This document shows, one piece after another, positions 1-6,083 of a stretch of DNA of 17,152 bases. Made by a program: the position numbers and the translations under genes. Source of the stretch: CG-Epi1 sp964634895 (GTDB lineage: Archaea; Thermoplasmatota; Poseidoniia; MGIII; CG-Epi1); contig CAZWJS010000030.1 of NCBI GenBank assembly GCA_964634895.1, positions 1 to 17,152 on the forward strand. Reading direction: 5' to 3'. Below the pieces are notes generated by a model. It was not told where the DNA came from and searched no databases. It worked only from the letters and a program-made list of their open reading frames with translations. Numbering within the stretch: position 1 is the first letter of the stretch; each line of letters starts with the position of its first letter.

Positions 1-71
1 TCTTCCTCCTGCTCCTCTTCTTCGGATTCCTCTTCCGGCAAATCCTCCAATTCCTTTTCTTCGGGCCCCAT
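1..71 (-). CDS. 5' fragment of an acidic protein, cut by the window edge
   Basis: The gene reads leftward out of the window, so only about 23 N-terminal residues are visible. It begins MGPEEKELEDLPEEE and continues as an almost unbroken run of Glu. The frame stays open upstream of this ATG as far as the end of the aminotransferase gene, and a GTG at position 86 would add five residues (VRNNP), so the start is uncertain. It follows the aminotransferase stop by about 40 bases on the same strand and is probably the last visible member of that cluster. The visible part is a disordered acidic tail and gives no clue to function. Confidence 0.5.
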   Translation of the reverse strand, partial: MGPEEKELEDLPEEESEEEEQEE

Positions 72-111
72 AGGATTGTTGCGCACAATTGCCTGTTTTA
101 AAAATGTCCGG

Positions 112-1305
112 TCAGATTTCTTTTTTCAATGCTTCTGCTAAATATTCGTATTCTTCCAACGAATTGTAAAGATAAGATGCTGTACGAAGATAGCGCCTAT
201 TGTGATGTGGCCAATTAAAAACAGGGACCTGTATTTTATATTCTTCAAAAAGTAATGTGTGGAGAGGATCTGGTTCTAATACCGAAGTGGTAGCGACGCC
301 TTCTCCTGGTAAAGCTACTGCTGACAGACCGACAATCATTGAATCTGGGCACAATTTTGGAGTTTGTAAAGTATCAAGCAGAATATTTCGTGCCTTTACT
401 GCTAGATTTCTATTATGCTTCATTACATCGGACCAGCCTCCTTCCATCAATCCACCAACATATTCAATGCTCTTAGGGATACATAACCAAGGAGTTATGT
501 CTTGAGTGCCTGTCCAATCAAATTCTAGGCGAATTTTCTCATTGATTGTTCCATTAACGGAAGCTCCATGGCTAATTGAAAGTGGACGGATATTTTCTCT
601 TTTGTCTTCTCTAATGTAAAGAAAGGCTGCGCCTTTCGGAGTGCATAACCATTTGTGAGCGTTTCCTGTTGCATAAGCTGGTTTTATATTTCTTAAGTCT
701 AAATTTACTATACCTGGGCCATGGGCTGCATCAAGAAGTACATCTACTCCTTTTGACTGCAATTCAGAAACTATTTGCTCAAATGGTAGTCTTATACCTG
801 TCGGGCTCGTCACTGTATCTATAAGTGCTAATTTTGTTCTTTTAGTAATGTGAGATGCTATTGTCTCAGTTACTTGTTCAGGACTTTCTATTGGAAACTC
901 TATCGGGACGATTACTGTCTTTGCTCCTGCTCTTTTAGTTACAAAGTCTACTGCATTCCAGCATGCTTGATAACTATGGTCTGGAACAAGAAGTTCATCT
1001 CCTGGGTTCAGGTCTAAAGAACGCAAAACTGTGTTAACTCCAGAAGTTGCATTAGGGACGAAAATTAGACCTTCTTTGTCTACATTAAGAAATTCTGAAA
1101 GAATCTGAATTGCTTCGGCCCATAATTCTTTAGCTTTAACATCAATAAATTGAATGGGGTCGCTTTCAAGTTCCTTTCTTAAGTCAAATTGATAATCCAT
1201 AATCGCTTTAGGACAAGCCCCAAACGAACCATGATTCAAAAACACAATATTAGGATTTAAATCCCAAAATTCTGAGAAATTACTTCTAGATGGTAAAGCT
1301 ACCAT
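112..1305 (-). CDS. Class V PLP-dependent aminotransferase, isopenicillin-N-epimerase-like
   Basis: The 397-residue length is normal for fold-type I class V PLP enzymes (the CefD/CsdA/NifS group). The N-terminus carries NHGSFGACP (about residues 24-32), typical of the isopenicillin N epimerase-like branch. LLDAAHGPG places Asp192, which should contact the cofactor pyridine nitrogen, followed by His195. NAHKWLCTPKG places the probable Schiff-base lysine at Lys218. These motifs make the PLP chemistry secure. The substrate cannot be read from sequence: epimerase, lyase, desulfurase and aminotransferase activities all occur in the family, and no obvious partner such as a SufE or IscU homologue lies nearby. 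The ATG follows the upstream stop by one base (TAA-C-ATG), so translation is probably coupled to the small basic protein. No Shine-Dalgarno sequence is obvious. Confidence 0.88.
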   Translation of the reverse strand: MVALPSRSNFSEFWDLNPNIVFLNHGSFGACPKAIMDYQFDLRKELESDPIQFIDVKAKELWAEAIQILSEFLNVDKEGLIFVPNATSGVNTVLRSLDLNPGDELLVPDHSYQACWNAVDFVTKRAGAKTVIVPIEFPIESPEQVTETIASHITKRTKLALIDTVTSPTGIRLPFEQIVSELQSKGVDVLLDAAHGPGIVNLDLRNIKPAYATGNAHKWLCTPKGAAFLYIREDKRENIRPLSISHGASVNGTINEKIRLEFDWTGTQDITPWLCIPKSIEYVGGLMEGGWSDVMKHNRNLAVKARNILLDTLQTPKLCPDSMIVGLSAVALPGEGVATTSVLEPDPLHTLLFEEYKIQVPVFNWPHHNRRYLRTASYLYNSLEEYEYLAEALKKEI

Positions 1306-1306
1306 G

Positions 1307-1546
1307 TTAACGCATTTTAGTAAAACGTCTCATAAGTTTTTTTATTGGATCTCGTGTGTCTTCTGTTATAAATCCCTCATCAATTTTTGAGTCTAAAAAC
1401 TGAGTTGCGCTGTCGACAGATTCACGTGAACCTTTTGCAGCTAAAGAAGCCATGAAAGGTTCAGCTAATTTTTCATTGACTCCGCTTTCTAATACTATTT
1501 CTTTCAGAAAGTAAAGTAATTCTGTTCTACGTCCCTCATCCAACAT
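1307..1546 (-). CDS. Small basic protein of unknown function between ssb and aminotransferase genes
   Basis: From the first ATG this is a 79-residue, probably all-helical protein with many Arg and Lys and no Cys. I do not recognise the family. It ends one base before the aminotransferase start. The start is uncertain: the same frame is open for at least 33 more codons upstream. That stretch contains RRGRHRRRGPTK and a Lys/Arg-rich run, and reaches a CTG at 1645 that lies 9 bases after a GGGAGG sequence at the end of the ssDNA-binding gene. If translated from there the product would be 112 residues with a strongly basic, disordered N-terminal tail typical of nucleic-acid-binding proteins. Position directly downstream of an OB-fold protein suggests a nucleic-acid-related role, but that is inference. 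Confidence 0.6.
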   Translation of the reverse strand: MLDEGRRTELLYFLKEIVLESGVNEKLAEPFMASLAAKGSRESVDSATQFLDSKIDEGFITEDTRDPIKKLMRRFTKMR

Positions 1547-1647
1547 TGCCTTTGGCTTGTTTCTTTTTTGAATCCTTTTCTCTTTTCTTTGAGGGGGTTG
1601 AGCTTTAGTTGGACCTCGGCGCCGATGTCTTCCACGCCTTGCCAGAG

Positions 1648-2157
1648 CTAATCGCCTCCCATTTCCTTTATTGCCTTTTCAATTTCTTCATTGGACATTT
1701 CATCTCGATTAAAATATTTTTTATTTCCAGTGTCCCGTTTTAGCTTCATCAAAACGCTCCAACGGCTTGGGGGGCCTCTACTTCTACCGCCACCGCCTCT
1801 TCGATCCCTAAATCCAGTACGGGGCATTTCATATTCTAAATCTGAAAGGTTAACATGCTCTTTTATTGATTCTAATGCTTTATCTGATGGTTTCATGCTT
1901 CCGCCCTTACCAAGGCTGATGCGTAAATGTCCCCTTACCAAGTTAGCTCGCGCATCTTTCAACTCTATAGTCATGCCATCTTCAATATCTTCAATTTCAT
2001 CATTCCAAAAACTCATAATCACAGTTCCTGTCTCATCTCCAACCAATCCTTCACAGATCATTGTTCCATTGTCCATAGAACGGGGTTCATCTAAACTCAA
2101 AACTTTAACTGGCATACTTACTCGACTCGTTCGAGGAGTCAATTCATCGACTTTCAT
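1648..2157 (-). CDS. Single OB-fold ssDNA-binding protein with Arg/Gly-rich tail (RPA/SSB family)
   Basis: Residues about 5-100 look like an archaeal OB fold of the RPA/SSB type: VKVLSLDEPRSM, then GLVGDETGTVIMSFWND and the strand pair LKDARANLVRGHLRISLG. This resembles the compact crenarchaeal-style SSB more than bacterial SSB. After the fold comes an RGG-like segment (RDRRGGGGRSRGPPSRW) and a short charged helix ending EEIEKAIKEMGGD. That tail could bind partners or nucleic acid; it is not the bacterial DDDIPF tip. I chose ATG at 2157, giving 169 residues, because GGAGAG (2167-2162) lies just upstream. A TTG at 2169 would add four residues and fits a leaderless start from the TATA box at about 2190-2197. 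The gene heads the leftward cluster and diverges from the RPA operon. Confidence 0.85.
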   Translation of the reverse strand: MKVDELTPRTSRVSMPVKVLSLDEPRSMDNGTMICEGLVGDETGTVIMSFWNDEIEDIEDGMTIELKDARANLVRGHLRISLGKGGSMKPSDKALESIKEHVNLSDLEYEMPRTGFRDRRGGGGRSRGPPSRWSVLMKLKRDTGNKKYFNRDEMSNEEIEKAIKEMGGD

Positions 2158-2189
2158 TTTTCTCTCCAATGATGATGACGAGAGTGCTC

Positions 2190-2197
2190 ATTATAAT
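2190..2197 (-). promoter_or_regulatory. Probable TATA box for the leftward ssDNA-binding gene
   Basis: ATTATAAT is itself palindromic and is centred about 26 bases before 2168, which would put the transcript start next to the TTG/GGAGAG region of the leftward gene. Archaeal TATA-to-start spacing is typically 25-28 bases. Confidence 0.5.
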
Positions 2198-2203
2198 GGT
2201 TCC

Positions 2204-2245
2204 TAGGTCACCTAAATCTCCTTAATAGGAGTATCACCTATTAGG
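2204..2245. promoter_or_regulatory. Cluster of short palindromes between the divergent ssb and rpa promoters
   Basis: Three inverted repeats lie back to back: TAGGT-C-ACCTA (2204-2214), CTCCT-TAAT-AGGAG (2218-2231) and CCTA-T-TAGG (2237-2245). TCACCTA also occurs as a direct repeat at 2208-2214 and 2234-2240, 26 bases apart. The block sits just upstream of both TATA boxes, where a shared operator would be expected. The repeats are seen directly; the operator role is inference. Confidence 0.4.
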
Positions 2246-2269
2246 GGAAAAAGGAGTAAAGCCCATAAG

Positions 2270-2277
2270 TATATATA
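2270..2277 (+). promoter_or_regulatory. TATA box for the RPA-RadA operon
   Basis: TATATATA here predicts transcription from roughly 2298-2303. That leaves a leader of about 40 bases before the ATG at 2342, unlike the leaderless pattern of several other promoters in the window. Confidence 0.6.
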
Positions 2278-2341
2278 CCCTGCCGACCCATAAGGTGTAG
2301 ATTTGGAATTGCCGCCAAATCGAAAAAAAGAGAGGCAACAA

Positions 2342-3667
2342 ATGAACAAAAACGAAACTGATTTTGAAACCCACGTCGATGATATAGTGAAAGCTATCGG
2401 AGACAAGTTAGAAAGAAGCGTTATCGTAACCGAATTGAAACGATACGTAGAAGAATATGGAATTGATTTAGCAACTGCCAAAGAATCGATTGTAAGAAAA
2501 CATTATGGAAATCCAAATGCATTACAAATAGGTGCGGAAAAGCTACTCGCACAGATAGGACCTGGTGAAAATAATGTTCAATTCAAAGCAAAAATTTTAT
2601 CTATATTCAAAAAAGAAATAACAACTAAAGAAGGCACTCAAAAAATTCTCTTTGAAGGTGAATTGGGAGACTCTACAATGAGGATGAGATACTCTTATTG
2701 GAGCGACTCTTGTAATTTTGAAAATGGAGATATTGTAGAGGTCCTAAACGCTTATTCAAAAAGTTGGAACGATAGAATTACTTTAAACATCAATGATGGG
2801 GCCATGAAAAAAATACAAGATTCTGAATTAGAAAACTTGGATCTTGGCGTTACAAAAAGTACTTCAAACCAAGGAGGAGAAGAGGTCGATTTAGTAAATT
2901 TGAAACCGGGGATGAATAATGTTACTGTCAACCTGCGAATAATTGATGTGGAAACACGTAAAATCACTGTAAAAGGAGAGCCAAAAACAATCTTTGGTGG
3001 AACTGTTGGTGATAAAACTGGAACGTGTAGATTTACTTCATGGGAAGATCATAACATAATTGCTGGTAAAGCGTATAAAATAGAAAATGCATATGTAAAA
3101 GAATTCAATGGACCTGACTTACAATTTGGTGAATATACTAAATTCTCCGAAATTGAAAATGATGATATTCCTCCTATGAAAGAATATGAAGATGGCGTAC
3201 AGTATACTTTGGCTCAATTAGATGAACGTAATGGAGCTTCTGATGCTGTAATAGAAGGGCACGTCTTTACTATACGTGAAGGAAGTGGACTCATATTCCG
3301 CGATAAAGATACTAATCGTTTAGTTAGAAATGGCGATGATCGAAAAAATGCTGATCCTGATCTCAGAATAAAAATGATTTTTGATGATGGTTCAGGCTCC
3401 TGTACTGCATATTTAAATCGAGAAATAACTGAAAAGATATTAGGAAGAGACCTTGATTCTTGTTTAGAGTTTGTAAAAGAAAATTTTGGGCCTGAGGCTT
3501 TAGTAGAAGAAATAGAAAATGCATTACTACTCAAACCTTTAAAATTACGGGGTTTTGCAAGATCTGATGAATATGGATTATCATTTTTTGCTAAAAGTTG
3601 TGATCCTGCAACCGAATTAGATGTGCCTAATGTAGCAAGACAATTCTTGGCTGCTTTGGAGAGTTAA
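2342..3667 (+). CDS. rpa1: Replication protein A large subunit, three OB folds, zinc ribbon lost
   Basis: A 441-residue single-stranded-DNA-binding protein of the euryarchaeal RPA family. The N-terminal helical segment (HVDDIVKAIGDKL to about residue 56) matches the leader of haloarchaeal-type RPA1. OB folds follow at about residues 75-150, 185-265 (GTVGDKTGTCRFTSWEDH) and 290-420 (DLRIKMIFDDGSGS). In relatives the third fold carries a CxxC...CxxH zinc ribbon after GSGL; here that stretch (about 313-335, GSGLIFRDKDTNRLVRNGDD) has no Cys or His. The start is the ATG at 2342 because GAGG (2332-2335) is placed 6 bases before it; an in-frame TTG at 2303 is rejected. It heads an operon with rpap and radA, so it likely coats ssDNA during replication and recombination. 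Confidence 0.92.
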   Translation: MNKNETDFETHVDDIVKAIGDKLERSVIVTELKRYVEEYGIDLATAKESIVRKHYGNPNALQIGAEKLLAQIGPGENNVQFKAKILSIFKKEITTKEGTQKILFEGELGDSTMRMRYSYWSDSCNFENGDIVEVLNAYSKSWNDRITLNINDGAMKKIQDSELENLDLGVTKSTSNQGGEEVDLVNLKPGMNNVTVNLRIIDVETRKITVKGEPKTIFGGTVGDKTGTCRFTSWEDHNIIAGKAYKIENAYVKEFNGPDLQFGEYTKFSEIENDDIPPMKEYEDGVQYTLAQLDERNGASDAVIEGHVFTIREGSGLIFRDKDTNRLVRNGDDRKNADPDLRIKMIFDDGSGSCTAYLNREITEKILGRDLDSCLEFVKENFGPEALVEEIENALLLKPLKLRGFARSDEYGLSFFAKSCDPATELDVPNVARQFLAALES

Positions 3668-4594
3668 ATGGTTCAAAGAAGAGAACCTGGTGTTTTAGTT
3701 TTAGCCAAGGAACTATCTGCTGCAATCGAAAAACATGTTGAAGACAGGGAATATTCGCCAACTTATCTTATCTCTGAAATCGGGTCAAAACTTTCTCGCG
3801 TTCTTATTGGTGGAGTCTTAGACCAAATAGAAAACAGAGGTAGTGAAGAAGATCCCTTCTATACTGCAAGAGTAATAGATCCTAATGGCGATTATTATTA
3901 TTTACAAGCGGGGCAGTACAATCCTGAGGGAGCTGTTGCTCTTTCTAAATTAGAGATTGGCGTACCAGTTTTATGTGTTGGTAAAGTAAGAGCTAGAACT
4001 CCTGAGGACAGTGAGCGTACCTACGTAAGTGTGCAGCCTGAAAGTATCCGAGCAGTTCCAATGGATGAAGTAAATCATTGGGCCATAAAAACTTGTGATA
4101 CGCTAATACGAAGGATAAAAGCCAACAAAGCCTTTGATGATGATATGGCTCTTAAAAATATCAATCTTAGCCAAAGAGAAAAAGATGGTTTAGAACTTTC
4201 AAAAGAATTCTATCCAACTATGGCTGTTGAAAACTATCAAGCTCTTCTCTACGACTGTCTCACACGTCTAGCTGGAGGAGACATTGCTACACCTGAGACA
4301 ACTAATTTTACTGGAGAATTTGAACCAGCTAAAACAACAGAACCTCAAACTGAAATTAAGGAAGAAGAAATCTCTGAAGAGAAATCCCAACCTGCAGGTA
4401 ATGATGACAATGAAGCAAAGGTTTTAGCTTTAATTAAGAAAATGGATGAAGGTGATGGAATTTATTACGATGATCTAGGTATTGCAATCTCAACTGAAGG
4501 AATTGATGGGCCTATGCTCGATGAAATTCTTGACTCATTGACAGATCAAGGCTTGATTTTCCAACCTAGATTTAACCACTATAAGGAGGCATAA
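3668..4594 (+). CDS. rpap: RPA-associated protein, OB fold plus C-terminal winged helix (RPA32-like)
   Basis: This is the archaeal RPA-associated protein (COG3390 type) normally encoded right after RPA. It has 308 residues. The N-terminal half (about 25-135) contains an OB-fold region with SPTYLISEIGSKLSRVLIGG, the stretch linking such proteins to the euryarchaeal family. An acidic, Glu/Thr-rich linker follows (about 215-245). Residues about 245-305 form a probable winged helix (AKVLALIKKMDEGDGIYYDD ... DEILDSLTDQGLIFQPR), the arrangement of eukaryotic RPA32, where this domain recruits repair proteins. The ATG directly abuts the RPA stop and is preceded by GGAGAG (3658-3663). It probably forms a complex with the upstream RPA. 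The family match is by motif and operon position. Confidence 0.85.
   Translation: MVQRREPGVLVLAKELSAAIEKHVEDREYSPTYLISEIGSKLSRVLIGGVLDQIENRGSEEDPFYTARVIDPNGDYYYLQAGQYNPEGAVALSKLEIGVPVLCVGKVRARTPEDSERTYVSVQPESIRAVPMDEVNHWAIKTCDTLIRRIKANKAFDDDMALKNINLSQREKDGLELSKEFYPTMAVENYQALLYDCLTRLAGGDIATPETTNFTGEFEPAKTTEPQTEIKEEEISEEKSQPAGNDDNEAKVLALIKKMDEGDGIYYDDLGIAISTEGIDGPMLDEILDSLTDQGLIFQPRFNHYKEA
4583..4589 (+). promoter_or_regulatory. Strong Shine-Dalgarno sequence for radA
   Basis: AAGGAGG lies inside the last codons of the RPA-associated gene, six bases before the radA ATG. It is among the best ribosome-binding sites in the window, fits an internal operon gene, and fixes the radA start. Confidence 0.8.
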
Positions 4595-4595
4595 A

Positions 4596-5549
4596 ATGAC
4601 TGAAGTAAAAATAAAAGTTGTAGAGGATCTTCCAGGAGTAGGGCCTGCCATTGCAGACAAACTCAAGGAAGCTGGATATGATACGCTAGAAGCGATTGGT
4701 ACGCAAGCACCGGGAACGCTATCTGATGCAACCGGAATAGGAAAAGAATCTTGTGCAAAATTTGTGCTAGAAGCCCGTAAGGCTGCTAACATTGGTTCGT
4801 TCCTAACTGGAACGGAATTAATGGAAAAAAGAGCCACGGTTGGGAAATTAACAACCGCCTCTAGCACATTTGATGAATTATTAGGAGGGGGTGTTGAAAC
4901 ACAATCCATAACTGAATTTTACGGCCAATATGGTTCTGGTAAGACTCAATTTGTACTACAATTAGCTGTGAATGCACAATTGCCTGTTGAAGAAGGAGGA
5001 CTAGGAGGAGAAGTGGCAATTATTGATACAGAAAACACATTCCGACCTGAACGAATTATTTCCATGGCAAAAGCCTTGGATCTAGAACCCGATGAAGTAT
5101 TGAGCAAAATTCATGTTGGTAGGGCCTATAATTCACATCAACAAATGTTAATGGTTGAAAAAGTAAGTGAATTGGCAAAAGAAAGACCTATCAAAATGTT
5201 AGCTGTGGACTCTTTAACTGGTGCATTTAGAGCTGAATATATTGGTAGAGGGACACTTGCAGATAGACAAGGTAAAATTAATTCCCATATGACTGAATTA
5301 GCAAGATTTGGAGATTTGAATAATGCTGCCGTTGTTGTTACAAACCAGGTTTCATCAAATCCTGCCGCTTTCTTTGGAGACCCGACAAAACCTATTGGTG
5401 GAAATATAGTAGGGCATACCTCAAAATTTAGAATATATCTAAGAAGAGGAAAAGCTGGTAAACGTGTCTGTAGGCTTGTCGATTCTCCACATCTTCCTGA
5501 AAATGAGGCTTTGGTATCGATTACTGAAGATGGGATAAGAGATGGCTAG
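4596..5549 (+). CDS. radA: RadA, archaeal RecA/Rad51-family recombinase
   Basis: At 317 residues this is full-length RadA, the ATPase that forms filaments on ssDNA and catalyses strand exchange. The N-terminal helix-hairpin-helix domain (about 5-60) includes LPGVGPAIADKL. Walker A is GQYGSGKTQ (110-118, Lys116) and Walker B is MLAVDS (Asp205). The DNA-binding loops include FRAEYIGRGTLADRQGK and NQVSSNPAAFFGDP, followed by PIGGN and the conserved DSPHLPE near the end. The inter-subunit polymerisation motif, normally FxxA, reads FLTG (69-72), with Gly in place of Ala. The gene follows RPA and its partner in one transcription unit, so filament loader substrate and recombinase are made together. 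Its last eight bases overlap the start of a small downstream gene. Confidence 0.97.
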   Translation: MTEVKIKVVEDLPGVGPAIADKLKEAGYDTLEAIGTQAPGTLSDATGIGKESCAKFVLEARKAANIGSFLTGTELMEKRATVGKLTTASSTFDELLGGGVETQSITEFYGQYGSGKTQFVLQLAVNAQLPVEEGGLGGEVAIIDTENTFRPERIISMAKALDLEPDEVLSKIHVGRAYNSHQQMLMVEKVSELAKERPIKMLAVDSLTGAFRAEYIGRGTLADRQGKINSHMTELARFGDLNNAAVVVTNQVSSNPAAFFGDPTKPIGGNIVGHTSKFRIYLRRGKAGKRVCRLVDSPHLPENEALVSITEDGIRDG

Positions 5550-5670
5550 TGAATTGAAAAGGTTTCTAGACTCTCTAGAACCCGTGTGGGAAGATCCACA
5601 TGAATTTGATTGGCTGAGTCGTCGACGAAATATTATTTCCACTGAATTGAAAACACGTCATGCAGATTAA
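5542..5670 (+). CDS. 42-residue microprotein overlapping the end of radA
   Basis: An ATG inside the last codons of radA opens a +1-shifted frame of 42 residues that ends TAA at 5668-5670. The sequence starts MASELKRFLDSLEPVWEDP, continues HEFDWLSRRRNIISTELK and ends TRHAD. It has amphipathic helical character with a Trp/acidic centre and a basic RRR patch, no Cys and no membrane segment. The 8-base overlap (ATGGCTAG) is typical of translationally coupled archaeal genes, and the frame fills nearly all the space before the next gene. I do not recognise it. Co-translation with RadA suggests a small RadA or RPA partner, which is inference. There is no strong Shine-Dalgarno sequence, as expected for reinitiation. 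Confidence 0.6.
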   Translation: MASELKRFLDSLEPVWEDPHEFDWLSRRRNIISTELKTRHAD

Positions 5671-5675
5671 AAAAA
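5669..5675 (-). terminator. Possible oligo-T terminator for the leftward cluster
   Basis: Seven consecutive A on the + strand give a T7 run on the minus strand about 10 bases after the stop of the leftward 132-residue gene. Archaeal RNA polymerase often terminates at such T tracts; no hairpin is needed or evident. Confidence 0.35.
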
Positions 5676-5684
5676 TTATGAAAT

Positions 5685-6083
5685 TTACTTCTTTGGAAAG
5701 AACGACATAATATAGCCCTTTAGACCAAACCAATTATTGATTGCAAGAGAAATTACACTTTCGTTTTCGCGATCTACCCAAGCTTGTTCCTTAGCGCTAT
5801 CTTCTTCCATGAATTCATCCATTGTGGCATAACCTGCACTACCGCCAGTATCTACTGGGTGTTGAACGTTATCTGGAGTGTTGTGAGTCATAGCATTTCC
5901 AACTTTGAATGGCCAATGCTTGAAGTCTTCTCCTGATGCGTATCTTCCTACTGTTGATTTGTTGATGTCCTCATCATGCTTTTTTTCATGATGAACTCCC
6001 CTTGGAACTTCCTCTTCGTCCTTGTATTCATAATATGTTTCATCTGCAGGCTTGTAACCACGTATGTCCATTTCAGAAGTCAT
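5685..6083 (-). CDS. Hydrophilic 132-residue protein of unknown function, coupled to a CARDB gene
   Basis: I do not recognise this family. From the ATG at 6083 it has 132 residues, rich in Asp, Glu, Lys and His, with a Tyr/Glu stretch near the start (ADETYYEYKDEEEVPRG) and a possible disordered middle. The only hydrophobic part is the C-terminal end (SLAINNWFGLKGYIMSFFPKK, last 21 residues or so), which could be an amphipathic membrane-touching helix. The start is chosen because GGGAGG (6095-6090) has 6-base spacing to this ATG, whereas the ATG at 6089 directly touches it and a TTG at 6101 is less likely. It overlaps the end of the upstream surface-protein gene by 11 bases, so the two are probably made together and may interact at the inner membrane face. 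Confidence 0.7.
   Translation of the reverse strand: MTSEMDIRGYKPADETYYEYKDEEEVPRGVHHEKKHDEDINKSTVGRYASGEDFKHWPFKVGNAMTHNTPDNVQHPVDTGGSAGYATMDEFMEEDSAKEQAWVDRENESVISLAINNWFGLKGYIMSFFPKK

Noticed and set aside
1691..2206. Plus-strand open frame of about 171 codons opposite the ssDNA-binding gene
   Set aside because: The minus frame encodes a clear OB fold; the plus frame lacks any family pattern.
2303..2341. TTG start for RPA, adding 13 residues
   Set aside because: A well-placed GAGG precedes the ATG at 2342, and family members begin with the helical segment found there.
6073..6083. EDDDDF tail of the CARDB protein as an SSB-like acidic interaction tip
   Set aside because: It resembles the bacterial SSB tip only by composition; the protein is a signal-peptide membrane protein, so it has no ssDNA context.
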